Shown in pieces: positions 21,501 to 35,000 of a stretch of DNA of 64,000 nt (positions are counted from its first letter, which is position 1; the number at the start of each line of letters is the position of its first letter). Below the pieces are notes generated by a model. It saw only the letters and a list, made by a program, of their open reading frames with translations, was not told the origin of the DNA and made no database searches. The translations under genes and the position numbers were made by a program. Origin of the DNA: Drosophila pseudoobscura (Eukaryota > Arthropoda > Insecta > Diptera > Drosophilidae). The stretch is taken from assembly GCF_009870125.1 (NCBI RefSeq), contig NC_046679.1:13640001-13704000 (forward strand). Direction: 5' to 3'.

Positions 21501-24500
21501 ATCTAAAATATCTCAATATCTAAAAATACTGTGCATTTCATATCCGAACCGTTTTGTACTCTTCTAGACTCATAACTGTACTGTCAGCCCACGCCCACGC
21601 CCCTCTAGTCGGTGCCATACAGATACATCTAGAAAAGTGAGCGTCATACAGGTATAGGCGGTGTCATTCAAATTGCATTTTCCCATCAAAATTCACTCTT
21701 TTTTTGTTTTTGTTTTTGTGTTTGTTCTGCGCGTCTCTTCTTTGGGACCTGCTCGCGTTTTGTCATTTTTGTGCGGCCTTTTATTGATTTGTTCAGATTG
21801 TATTTGCGGCTGGGCGGCGGCCTCTCTCTCTCGCTCTCGCTCTCTCCTGGGTGGGGTTTGCCTTGGTTTGATCTGGCGCTGGGACTGCTGCCGGTGGCAT
21901 ACTATAATTAAAGCGATTTAGTTAATTGATGTCAACACACAGCGTGCTAAGCATTCTGTTGCCTGCCACTGTGCCTTTGTGTGCGTGCGTGTGTGTGTGT
22001 TTGTTTCTCAGGCCCAATTTGTGTGCAATTTGTTGGCGAGTGTTTGTACCTGGTAAACGTTGAGAACAATAGGGTATATTGTCTGTAACAGGCATAGAAA
22101 TCCTGAACACCTGGATCCATAGGTGGACTCAAAGATCAGTCACATTTTGTGTGCGTACTTAACTTTGTTTTCAAATATTGACACGCTTTCCTTACGCTCC
22201 TGAAAATGTGATAGCATCTAACAAAACATTCATCCCATCCGAACGATGGGCATCTTCTAGTCGGAACGTCAACCATTAGTGCCTGCCTCTGCCTGCCTGC
22301 CTGCCCCGTGAATGGGTATTAAATTGTTGACAATTGTTTTGAGCTTGAGAGAATTAACCTTTAGTTTGTTATGTCATGTTATTTGCTTTGTGCTTGAGCT
22401 TTTGTGTGTCGCCATTAAATAGATACTAATATTGCAGTTTTACTGTTGTCGTTGCAAATATCTAATTATTTATTGTGTATAATTGAGCAGACGTTTAGAC
22501 AAACAGTGCGTTTCGGTGTTGTAAGGCAACAGATGGTACTAAATAAATGAAGTCTTGAATGGATATATAATTCCAGTGTCCCCCCTTAACGATTCCCTTT
22601 GGGTAATCTGTAATCTTTCAACTGCCATATACTTTTGAAGCGCACTGTAATGAAGCCAGAGACCACATAGCAGGAAAATCTGATCCAAAGGCCATAATCA
22701 ATTGCATCACTAGGGGAAGCGGGTGGTGTGCAGTCTATTAAGATCTTTAGAATCAAGTGTTTATTTTTACACTTCAATCAGCTATGCGAATCGAATGATT
22801 ATCGATTGAATATGCAAATCATTCATTCAAATATGCATATTCAATCCAATTCAATCCGTGCGCACACATTCGAGCCAACTCCGGCAAACGGCAATTAGTG
22901 TAATCGCTATGCCAATATACGGAGGAGTGCTATCCAATTAAGCTTAGCTCCGGGGCTTACATCATGCCAATAGTCCAACCGTTCGGGCCATAAAGACACT
23001 ACAAAACCCGACAAAAGCAACAACTAAAAGGAAATTAAATAAAAAATAGAGGAAAATCGACAAATGAAATCACAAATCGCAAACAGACACATAACCGGAG
23101 ACAGCAACACAGTCAGAGTCAGAGCCAGAGCCAGAGCCAGGTCCAGAGACATCGACTCGCGTACAGTGGGTGGTGCACACACTCTCACACATGCTGACCT
23201 GTTTGGCCCCGGCTCAGTGAGGGGGAGGAGTACAGCAGTATGCTCCCGACCACTGTGTTCGGTTCGTTCATGCATACAGATACAAAATGTAACTAAATTG
23301 ACTTGCTGCCCGCCGCCGTCTCCCCTGCCCACTGTGGGGTACAGTTGTCAAGATTGACTAACTAACAAGCAAACCAAACTAAAACCAAACCAAACCAAAC
23401 TAAACTAAAACTAAATCAACCACTGACAAGAAACACCTTTTGGCTCGGCTAACAGGAGTAGAAACCCATAAAAAAATAAATAACAAGCTATAAACGTGGC
23501 GTGCGAATGATGAAACATTAGATACCCTTAAACGGTAGAGTGAATGGTTCCTGTGGGAATAGCACATATGATTGTGCAGGATTGTGTGGAATGATATCTG
23601 AAACCAGAACCATGAAAGTGCTGAACCTTATAGAGAGCCTTGACTACTGGGATTTCATCTAAAATATCGAACCTGATGATCAGAAATCGTAATAGTACTC
23701 TGATTCTGATAGGTCTTTCAGCAGAAGAGCCAAATGAGACCAGAATTCTTGAATTCCTTAAGATTGGTTTGAAAAAAGATTGCGGGAAGTGGGGTCATAG
23801 TTTGTTCCTTCCTTTTCGTGGCAAAGACATCTCATTAAACTAATATGACCCTTCCGGCGAGAGTATCCCAACGGAAAACAATTACCACACTGACTCATGC
23901 TCGTTGGTGGGAGGTGGGGGAGGTGGTAGTAAGGGGAGGGCCACACAGGAGCAGCAGCAGTCAGGCCGCATTTGAGCTCCTTGCAATCTACTCACACGAA
24001 CACAACCATGCACATCCGCACACACATAATCATCGCACACCCACCATTCACGCTCTCCCCCTCACACGCACACACGCACACACCACACTCTCCAACAAAA
24101 GTCAACTTTCAACTTGTGTGTTTGCCCAACTGCGACGAAGCGAACTAATAAATTTCTACTTTGTTTTCTCTCTCTCCCCAACACCTACCAACCCCCTCAA
24201 CCTCCAACCCGAAACCCCCTCTCAATCATTTTTGCAGATTCAAGAAAACTCTGCCCAACAACAGAGACACAGACTTTTGTGCGCCAGTGTGTGTGAGTTG
24301 GTTTGTTGGTATAGTTTTTGTGGAGGAATGGCAATGATGTAGACCAGAGCCGATGCCACGATGATGATGATGATCCGATCCCGATAATGATTATGGGGAT
24401 GATGGTGATAATGAGCATGATGAGGCCGCAGGGGCAGACCCAGAACGCTGGCTTCTGCCACAGCAACAGCAACAGCCAGCGCCAGCGCCAGCAGCAGCAG

Positions 24501-25914
24501 CAACAGCAGCAGCGGCAGCAGAGAAGTTAAGACGAAGTTTTTCGCGGAAAGTACAGCAACACAGCAATGTGGAAAATTGTAAATACTACGAAGTTGAGCG
24601 AAAACGGAGAACGCAGAAAAACTAAACGCGCAAAAAGAAGAATTTTCTCTCACTCTCCTCCTGTCACCCAGCCTTAGAGGCCATAAAGAGCGAGCGAGAG
24701 AGAGAATCAGAGCAACAGCAGCAGCAGCAGAAAAACAAAAAAAAAACTGTCGTAAAAAGGCAGTCATAAAGGAAAAACCCACCACTTAATAGTGGCCAAC
24801 AGCAACAACAACAACTGTAAGAATTTCAATTTCCAGCAAAAAAAAAAAAGAAAATAGAAAAGAGAAACAAAAGCAGCAGCAGCAGCGGCAGCAGCAACAA
24901 CAATGCAAAACGAGAAAATCCTGGCAGAGAAAAAGTTCAAGTCTGAAGTAGAAAAACCACTTAAAACGTCGATGAAACGTCTATGGGACAGCGTGACAGA
25001 GACCAAACGGACGGACAGGACAGAGAGAGCGAGAGAGAAGAGCAGAGCAGAGCAGAGCGTAAGAGAGAGTTCAAGAGTTTCTTAAAAAGGAGTCTGGGAG
25101 AGTGAGAGAGCGTGGCGCGCGTGCTACAAGGAGCAGCAGGGGCAGTTGTTTTTTGAGGGGTATTTAGTGGTAGGAAAGGTGGTGTGGCCCGTCTCTGTGT
25201 GCGTGTGTGTGTGTGTGCTGGTGGTCACGCAAGACGTGCCAGCGGCAACGTAAACGCCAGAGCGAAACAAAGGCAGCTGCAATTGCACCTTTAGCGCGCT
25301 CTGCTCTGCTCTCCTTCCAGCCCCCAAGGTATATAGCCGCGAAGGTAGGGCGGTCCGCGTGAGAGTGCAGCCCAAGACCTGCCTGCCTTACCCGCCTTCG
25401 GCAATATACCTTGAGAGTGCAGTCCAAGGAGCGCGCAAGAGTCAGGCTCAGAGAGGGAGAGAGAGTAACCAAGCGAGAAAAAAAACAGAAAGAGAGAGAG
25501 AGCTCAGACAAAGCCGAGGCTTGACGCGTTGTCGCGCTTTGACGTCACCTTCGGCTTTATTCGAAATTCGCAAAGCAAGGAGCGAGGAACGGAACGAGGA
25601 GCGCGCGCGAATAAAAAAACCAAGACGCAAGTGGGGAACGCAAAAGAAGAAGAAGAAGAAGAAGGAGGAAAAGGAGAAGGCGAAGGAGAGCTAGAGCCGA
25701 AACAGGAACGAGCAGAAACGAGTCGGGTCGGTCGTCGCGTACCGAAAGGGGGGAAAATTGACGCATTCCAAAGACGCGGTTCGGTTTGGTTCGGTTCGGT
25801 TACAGGGGAAGGGGGACGGGGGCCGCATTGTTGTTGTCGTTGCTGCTGCAATACCGGTATTTCTGTGCTGGGTGTCGTGTCTCTCACGTGAACCGTCTCT
25901 CTCTCTTCATACAG
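18566..25914 (+). other. Long first intron of trx
   Basis: About 7.3 kb with no supported coding exon. It holds CA/GT, CT and CAG/CAA microsatellites, ATGATG runs near 24359 and aaacc/aaact repeats near 23375-23410. It also has an inverted repeat at 22804-22846, GAGA-rich stretches near 25020-25110 and 25440-25505, and a perfect CRE palindrome TGACGTCA at 25540-25547. The GA-rich 3' third could contain an alternative promoter or GAGA-factor sites. It ends at the acceptor cttcatacag (25905-25914). Confidence 0.55.
22804..22846. repeat. Perfect 13-bp inverted repeat in trx intron 1
   Basis: Arms GATTGAATATGCA (22804-22816) and TGCATATTCAATC (22834-22846) flank a 17-base spacer. The left side contains ATGCAAAT, the POU octamer, and tatcgatt lies just upstream. 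Confidence 0.8.
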
Positions 25915-26027
25915 TGTGTGGGAGCCAGGAAAGCGCCAACCTGCTCCGATATCCAAGTGATACCCCTATCGTGTGCCCCCCGCAATCGAAGGCAAATGCA
26001 ACAAACAAGCGGAAGAACAACTCTATT

Positions 26028-29000
26028 ATGGGCCGCTCCAAGTTTCCCGGGAAACCCTCCAAGTCGATCAATCGTAAGCGGATAAGTGTCCTGCAATTGG
26101 AGGAAGATGCTGCTGCCACCGAAGCAACAACGGAGCAACAGCAACAGCAGCAGCAGCAGCAGCAGCAGAGTGGACAGAGCGCTGGATCGGCGGCTGCGCG
26201 GGAGAAGGGCAACAATTGTGATAACGACGAGGATGACAATGCCCCAGGCGGTGCCTCCATCAGTGGAACAGGCGGCGGTGGCAGCTCTGAAGCCACAAAC
26301 AACAGCAGCAGTGGCGGTGGCAGTGGCAGCAATGGATCGACAGGAGGCACCACCAATGGCAGCGGGGTGAATGGCGGAGGAGGAGGCGGAGGTACGCATC
26401 ACAAGAGTGCAACCGCTGAGAACTCTGAGGATCTCCAGGAGGAGGAGCAGGATGAAGACGATGACAGTGCTAGTGCCAGTGGCAGCCACAATGGCGAAAA
26501 GAGGACAACAACGACAGCCCACTCCACCGCCGGTCCCTTTGTGGTCAGCAGTGCATTGCTGCAACGTGCCCGAAAGGGGGGCAACAAGAAGTTCAAGAAC
26601 TTGAATCTGGCCCGAGGCGAGGTGATGCTGCCCTCGACATCGAAACTGAAGCAGCAACAGCAACAACAATTGCAACTTAATTGCCCCGCTGTATCCGCAT
26701 CCGCCTCCACCTCCGCCTCTGTCTCTGCCAGCTCTGTGCCCGCCCCCTCCCCCTGCTCTGCCTCAACGTCTTCTGCTTCTTCTGCTGTGGCAGTGTCTCC
26801 CCCAACGACATTGCCACCTGGCGGCGTCTCACCTAGTGGAGGGGCAGCAGTAGCAGCAGCAGCAGGAGGAGGAGGAGGCGGAGTAGGAGCCGGGAACCCC
26901 AGGTCTGTGGTGGAATCGGTCGAAGATGTTACATTGGTAAGTCTCGTTTGTTGTGTGTGGTGGCTGCTCTCTGGCTCTGTGTCTCGCTTTATTTATGAAT
27001 AAGTTTAAGCCGCTTTTCCAACGCTACCCCTCCCCATCCCCCCCTTCTGGCCTCTTCCCCGCCCTGATACCTGCCACAGATTTTCTGTTTGCCTGGGGAT
27101 TGCGTGTGCTGCAACCCCCATCCTGATATTACCATTTCCCCTCCGCCCCACAGAATGTAAATAAAGAAGAGAGGAGCCCTCTCTCCACTCTCCACTCTCC
27201 CCTCTCCGCTGCATCGCTCGCTTACCTGCTTAATTGGCTTTTATGACGTTTTAGCGCTCTTTGCAACTTCCACATGTGGTGTCGTGTCTGTCGTGTCTGG
27301 GGTGTGTACCCCATTCGGTGGCAGATACTTAGTAACTTGTTTTTAGCCTTAAACCGTAGCCATAGCCGTATACCCCTCTCCCCTTCCCCTGCTGTCCTTA
27401 CTCCTGCTTCATTTCTGCTTTCCTCCTTTCCTGCCTCTTCTTTCGCTTGCATTTTCGAGTTTGTTTCCCCCTATCCCCCTATCCTATCTATCCGCCCTTT
27501 TGCTTACCTCTACCGAGCCCCGTAGTCAGTTAGTGCATGAATTATTGATTTTGTGGCGGAACCCCCGATCCGAACCCTTTTTCTGAACACCCTTTTCCGT
27601 TTCGCACTCTTGCAGAAGCGCAGGTTGAGCGAAATGCCCAGCGAAGGAGGGGCCGCCGAGGCCTCAGCGGCCACAGCAGCTGGAAACGGAGGAGCAGCAG
27701 CATCAGGTGGAGCACCAGGACCAGGCGGAGCACCAGCAGCAGGAGGCAGTCCGAAGTCAACAACGGCCACAGCGACAGCTCCTGCTCCTGCTTCTGCTCC
27801 CGTCAAACAGAAGAAAACTGTGACATTCAGGAATGTCCTCGAGACGAGCGACGACAAGTCGGTGGTGAAGCGGTTCTACAATCCGGACAATCGCACGCCC
27901 CTCGTCTCGATCATGAAGAAGGACTCGCTGAACCGGGCAATGGCCTACTCCCGCAGCGGCGAGTGCATCGTCCGGCCCTCCATTCTCTCCAAGATACTCA
28001 ACGTGAACTCGAACATCGACAAACTCAATTCCCTCAAGTTTCGATCGGCCCCGCAAGCAGCGGGCCAGGAGGCGGGAGGAGCCCCGAATGTGTTTGGCTT
28101 CTCGCGGGCCTTTGGGGCGCCCATGGAGGAGGATGAGGCTGATTCGGAGGCCGTCACCTTCCGACGCAACGAGTCGGAGGACGAGGACATGGAGGAGGAT
28201 GAGGGAAGCGATGAGGCCGACGAACAGCAGGAGGAAGACGACGACCAGGAGCAGGACAACGACGAGGCCGCCTCGGAGAAGAGTGCCGGCGAGGAGTTGG
28301 CCGAAAAGGACTCGTCCTCCTCCTCCGAGGAGAAGCAGCTCGTGCTGGACACGCACTTTATCCTGCCAAAGCGTAGCACTCGCTCCTCGAGGATCATTAA
28401 GCCCAACAAGCGGCTGCTCGAAGAGGGGGCCATCGTCCGGAATCCCACACCCAAGGCCAAGCCCAAGAACTACTTTGGCCTGGGATCGGAGCCGGGATCG
28501 TCCTCCTCCGTCTCCGCCGCCAGAAAGGAATCGTTTCCCAGCTTTGGGGGCCTGAAGCTCAACAATAACAGCAGCAGCAGCAGCAGTAGCAGCTTTGTGC
28601 TCTGGCAGCCGCGTCTCCAGGTGCAGATGGACACCAAGCCGACCGCAGCCTTTGGCGCCACATCCCCGCACAGTGCCATTCCGCCAACAGCAGGCGTGTC
28701 CTTCGGGACACTCGCATCGACAGGTGAGAGCAACCCCCAACCATTTGAAACCCCTTCTAATCCCTTGGTTTCCGCCCGCCCCTGGATAGGTGCCTCAACG
28801 ACCTGTGCTGTGTGTAGCACATCCGTTAGCAGCAAGGAGGTGGCCCAGGAACGCAAGTACGGGATCGTGGCGTGCGATGTGTGCCGCAAATTCATCTCGA
28901 AGATGACCAAGAAATCCATATCGGCCAACTCCTCGTCCGCCTCGGCCTCAGCCAGTGCCGCGGGCACTTCGGGCCCCACGCAGCTGCAGTGCAAAGGAAC

Positions 29001-32000
29001 AGAGGGTACGAGTCCCTTGAGATCTGCATTAGAGATGATGCCCCAACTAATCCCTGCCTGTATCCTCCCCCCAGGATCCACCTGCAGCATTCATTCGCCG
29101 AAGAGCAGCCTCCTGAAGAACTTCAAGAAGCTCTACAAGGAGCGCTGCACCGCCTGCTGGCTGAAGAAGTGCCTCGTCTCGTTCCAGCTGCCGGCGGCGC
29201 ACAGGAGTCGATTGGCGGCCATCCTGCCAGCGAATATGGCGCCCAGGGACAACAAGTCTGGAGCGGAACTGCTGTCGCCCACGGGAGTCGGAGGAAGCCT
29301 GCGATTCGCGCCCAGCTCTTCGAATGGAAGCAACGGATCCTCCTCCTCCTCCTCTGGGGCGGCTGTGTCCTCCGTCAAGTGGAAATCGAATGCAGATGCC
29401 ACGTCTGCTCCAGTGTCGGCGCTGACGTCCATCAAGGCGAATCCTTTGGCCGAGAACAATGTGACCTTTGGCAGCACGCCACTCCTGCGACCCGCCATCC
29501 TCGAGAAGCCCCTGTTCCTGAAGATTACCAGTGCGACGGATCAGAAGGTGCCCGCCTCCGTCCCCACAGAGGTGCCTGCGATTAGTCCCAATCCAGAGGC
29601 CAAGGCCACACGAAAGGCGAGCAAACAGGAGAAGGAAAGGGAAAAGGAGAAGGCCAGGGAGCTGGACAGCGAAAGGGAGAAATCTTCAGAAGAAACGCCT
29701 GCCACAGAAGCTCCGCAAAAGGAGGAACAGCAGCAGCCAGAACAGGAGGCCCCAGGAGCAGCCCAGGCGGAAGAGGGGGACACCCTAAAGAGGCAAAGGA
29801 TTGACCTCAAGGGCCCCCGGGTGAAGCATGTCTGTCGCAGTGCCTCCATTGTTCTGGGTCAGCCACTGGCCACCTTTGGCGAGGATCAGGTCGAGGAGGA
29901 GCAGCAGCAGCAGCAGAACGATGGTCCAGCAGAGCCATCATCTGGAGGAGCTGCCGACAAGACAGCTCCCATGCTGACGGATGAAAACGATAATTGTGCC
30001 ACCTGCACGACAACGACAGCCACAACGACAACGTCTCTCTCCAGTGAAGACACCAAGGCCAAGAATACTCAGACAGAGGCTAAGAAGGGAGCGGCAGGAG
30101 TGAAAGTCACAACCAGAAACGCAGCCGCCGTGACGACCTCCTCCGCCTCGAGCCTGAAGCCCAGGAACGGAGACATCATCACGGGCGGCGCCAACAGCAG
30201 CAGCAGCCAACAGTCGGCGTCGTCGTCCGTGCTGGCAGCAGGAGTCGCAGTCGGAGCCAGTCGAAGGACAAAGGATCGCCAGCAGCAGCAGCAGCACCAG
30301 CAGCAGCGGACTCTCATATCGATAGACTTTTGGGAGAACTACGACCCGGCGGAGGTCTGTCAGACGGGCTTCGGCCTGATCGTCACCGAGACGGTGGCCC
30401 AGCGGGCGCTGTGCTTCCTGTGCGGATCCACGGGGCTGGATCCGCTGATCTTCTGCGCCTGCTGCTGCGAGCCGTATCATCAGTATTGCGTGCAGGACGA
30501 GTACAACCTGAAGCACAGCTCCTTCGAGGACACCACGCTGATGAACAGCCTGCTGGAGACGTCGCTGAGTGGCGCCCACTCGTCGCTCAATCAGCTGACG
30601 CAGCGCCTCAACTGGCTGTGCCCGCGCTGCACAGTGTGCTACACCTGCAACATGTCCTCGGGCTCGAAGGTCAAGTGCCAGAAGTGCCAGAAGAACTACC
30701 ACAGCACGTGCCTGGGCACCAGCAAGCGGCTGCTCGGGGCGGACAGGCCTCTCATCTGCGTGAACTGCCTGAAGTGCAAGTCCTGCAGCACCACCAAGGT
30801 GTCGAAGTTCGTCGGCAACCTGCCCATGTGCACGGGCTGCTTCAAGCTGCGGAAGAAGGGCAACTACTGCCCGATCTGCCAGAAGTGCTACGACGACAAC
30901 GACTTCGACCTGAAGATGATGGAGTGCGGCGACTGCAACCAGTGGGTGCACTCCAAGTGCGAGGGCCTCAGCGACGAGCAGTACAATCTGCTCAGCACCC
31001 TGCCCGAATCGATCGAGTTCATTTGCAAGCGGTGCGCCCGCCGCGACAGCTCCCGCCTGAAGGCCGACGAGTGGCGGCAGGCGGTGATGGAGGAGTTCAA
31101 GGCCAGTTTGTACAGTGTCCTCAAGCTGCTCAGCAAGTCGCGACAGGCGTGCGCCCTCCTCAAGCTCAGTCCCAGGAAGAAGCTGCGCTGCACGTGCGGC
31201 GCGGCAGCCGCCAATGGCCAAGGCCAGGGCCAGGGCAAGCTGCAGCCGAAGGCTCTGCAGTTCAGCAGCGGCTCGGACAACGGCCTCGGCAGCGACGGAG
31301 AGTCGCAGAACAGCGACGACGTGTACGAGTTCAAGGAGCAGTCCCGGAACGTCCATCTACACAACTCCAAGGGCAGATCCGCTGCGACGAAGACCTGCTC
31401 CTGCCAGCAGCAGCAGCAACAGCCGCTGTCGCACTCGTTCAGCCTCGTGGACATCAAGCAGAAGATTGCGGGCAACGCGTACGTCTCGCTGGCGGAGTTC
31501 AACTACGACATGAGCCAGGTGATCCAGCAGAGCCACTGCGACGAGCTGGACATCGCCTACAAGGAGCTGCTGAGCGAGCAGTTCCCCTGGTTCCAGAACG
31601 AGACGAAGGCCTGCACGGACGCCCTCGAGGACGACATGTTCGAGTCGAGTCGCTACGAGGACCAGCTGCAGCTGCAGCAGCAGCAGGAGGCCGGGCCCTG
31701 CGCCTCCGCCTCAGTCTACGCCGAGCACTCGTCCTCGTCGCAGGTGGCCCGCGCGGGCGTGCTGGACATACCCCTCGAGGAGGTGGACGATCTCGGCAGC
31801 TGTTGCGGCATCAAGATGCGGCTGGACACGCGCGTCTGCCTCTTTTGCCGCAAGAGCGGCGAGGGGCTCTCGGGCGAGGAGGCGCGACTCCTGTACTGTG
31901 GCCACGACTGCTGGGTGCACACGAACTGCGCCATGTGGTCCGCGGAGGTGTTCGAGGAGATCGACGGGTCGCTGCAGAATGTCCACAGCGCGGTGGCCCG

Positions 32001-35000
32001 CGGGCGGATGATCAAGTGCACCGTCTGCGGGAATCGCGGCGCCACCGTTGGCTGCAATGTGCGCTCCTGCGGGGAGCACTACCACTACCCCTGCGCGCGG
32101 AGCATCGAGTGCGCCTTCCTCACGGACAAGTCCATGTACTGTCCGACGCATGCGAGGAATGGCAACGCCCTCAGGGCCAATGGCTCGCCCAGCGTCACGT
32201 ACGAGTCCAACTACGAGGTCTCCCGCCCCGTCTACGTGGAACTGGACCGCAAGCGGAAGAAGCTCATAGACCCGGCGAAGGTGCAGTTCCACATCGGATC
32301 CCTGGAGGTGCGGCAGCTGGGAACCGTTGTGCCGCGCTTCTCCGACTCCTACGAGGCGGTTGTCCCCATCAACTTCCTATGCAGCCGCCTCTACTGGTCC
32401 TCGAAGGAGCCCTGGAAGATCGTGGAGTACACGGTGCGCACCACCATCCAGAACAGCTGCTCCTCGACCCTCACCGCACTGGACGTGGGACGCAACTACA
32501 CGGTGGACCACACGAATCCCAATGGCCACGTGGTGCAGCTGGGACTAGCGCAGATCGCCCGCTGGCACAGCAGCTTGGCCTCAAGGAGCGACCTCCTGGG
32601 CGCCACAGACGGCGCAGACGGATGGAGCGACTATCCCCATCCGCATCCGCACCCCAATTCGTGTGTCCCGCCGGACGAGAACACGGAGGAGGAGCCGCAG
32701 CAGAATGCGGACCTGCTGCCGCCAGAGATCAAGGATGCCATATTCGAGGATCTGCCGCACGAGCTGCTCGACGGCATCTCCATGCTGGACATCTTCATGT
32801 ACGAGGATCTGGCGGACAAGTCCGACCTGTTTGCCATCAGCGAGCAGTCGAAGGACGGCACCAACGGACCAGCAGGATCGCACCAGGCTACGCCGCATCC
32901 CATCTGCGACGAGGACACCCGCAACTCAAACAACAGTCTGACGGGCGGCGGTGTCGGCGGAGGCGGCAGCTGTTGGCCCGCCAGCAATCCCGTGGAGGAT
33001 GCCATGCTCTGCGCCGCCGCCCGCAGCTCCACCCAGGTGCAGGTGCTCAAGACGCGCGCCTGGCCGAAGCTGGACGGCAACAGTGTGGCGGCCATTAAGC
33101 GGCGCAAGCTGTCCAAGAACCTGGCCGAGGGCGTCCTGCTCAGCCTGAGCAATCAGCAGCGCTCCAAGAAGGAGATGGCCACCGTCGCCGGGGTCTCGCG
33201 GAGGCAGTCGGTCAGCGAGGAGGCCTCCACGTCCACGGTGCGCAGCAAGACCTTCACCTGGAGCGCGGCCAAGCGGTACTTTGAGAAGTCCGGCGGCCCG
33301 GAGGGGGCCAGGGAGGAGCCCGCCAAGATGCGGATCATGCAGATGGACGGCGTGGACGACTCCATAACGGAGTTCCGCATCATCGGGGGCGACGGCAACC
33401 TGTCGACGGCGCAGTTCACGGGGCAGGTGAAGTGCGATCGGTGCCAGTGCACGTACCGCAACTACGACTCTTTCCAGCGTCACCTGCCCAACTGCGAGCA
33501 GATGTCCGCCAGCGAATCGGAGTCGGAGCACGCCCACGCCCAGCAGCTGAGCGCCGAGAGCCTCAACGAGCTGCAGAAGCAGGCCCTGGCCGCTGCCACG
33601 CTGGGAAATGTCGGGGGCCTCAACTACCTGCAGACGACCTCCTTCCCGCAGGTCCAGAGCCTGGGATCCCTGGGTCAGTTCGGACTCCAGGGCCTGCAGC
33701 AGCTGCAGCTGCAGCCGCAGTCCCTCGGCAACGGCTTCTTCCTGTCGTCGCAGCCGACGACCCACCAGGCGACGGCCAACGGCACGGACGAGCTGCAGAT
33801 CTACGCCAACTCCCTGCAGAGCCTCGCGGCCAATCTGGGCGGAGGCTTCACCCTGTCGCAGCCCCAGGTGGCGGCCCAACAGCAGCCACAGCTCATCGCG
33901 GTGTCCACCAACCCGGATGGCACCCAGCAGTTCATCCAGCTGCCGCAGACGATGCAGGCGACGACGACGGCGGCGCCGGCGGCCACCTACCAGACGCTGC
34001 AGGCCACCAACTCGGACAAGAAGATCGTCCTGCCGCTGAATGGGGCCGGCAAGCCGCTCAAGACGGTGGCCACCAAGGCCGGCCAGCAGGCGACGGCGGC
34101 GGCCAAGCAGAAGCAACTCAAGTCCGGCGGGGGCCATCACCAGGTGAAGCCCATCCAGGCGAAGCTGCAGCCGCAGCCACAGCAGCACCACCAGGTGCAC
34201 CACCAACACCAGGTGCACCACCAGCAGCAGCAGCACCCTGGTATCACGGTGGCCAGCAATGGACAGCTGCTGGGGCAGGGCATGCTGCAGCCACAGCTCC
34301 TCTTCCAGAGCAATGCCCAGCAGCAGCATCCGCAGCTGATCCTGCCGCAGCACACCCAGCCGCAGAACATCATCTCGTTCGTGACGGGCGACGGGAGCCA
34401 GGGCCAGCCTCTGCAGTACATATCGATACCGACGACGAGCGACTTCAAGCCGCAGGCCCAGGCGGCGCCCACATTCCTGACGGCCGCCCCGGGCGGGGGG
34501 GCCACCACCACCTACCTGCAGACGGACGCCAGCGGGAATCTGGTGCTGACCACGGCGCCCTCCAACTCGGGCCTGCAGATGCTGCAGTCGCAGCCGCAGG
34601 TGATCGGAACCCTCATCCAGCCGCAGACGCTGCAGCTGGCCACGACATCGGCGGCGGGGGACGGCAGTGCCATCCAGAACGGACAGAATGTCCAGCAGCC
34701 GCTCATCCTGGGCGGAGCCACGGGAGGCGGCACGACAGGGCTGGAGTTTGCCACCGGGGGACCGCAGGTCATCCTGGCCACGCAGCCCATGTACTACGGC
34801 CTCGAGACGATCGTCCAGAACACGGTGATGTCCTCGCAGCAGTTCGTGTCGACAGCAATGCCGGGGGTCCTCAGCCAGAACGCCAGCTTCTCGGCCACCA
34901 CGACGCAGGTGTTCCAGGCGAGCAAAATCGAACCGATTGTGGACCTGCCCGCCGGCTATGTGGTGCTCAACAATGCGACAGACGGCAGTGGCAGTACGTT

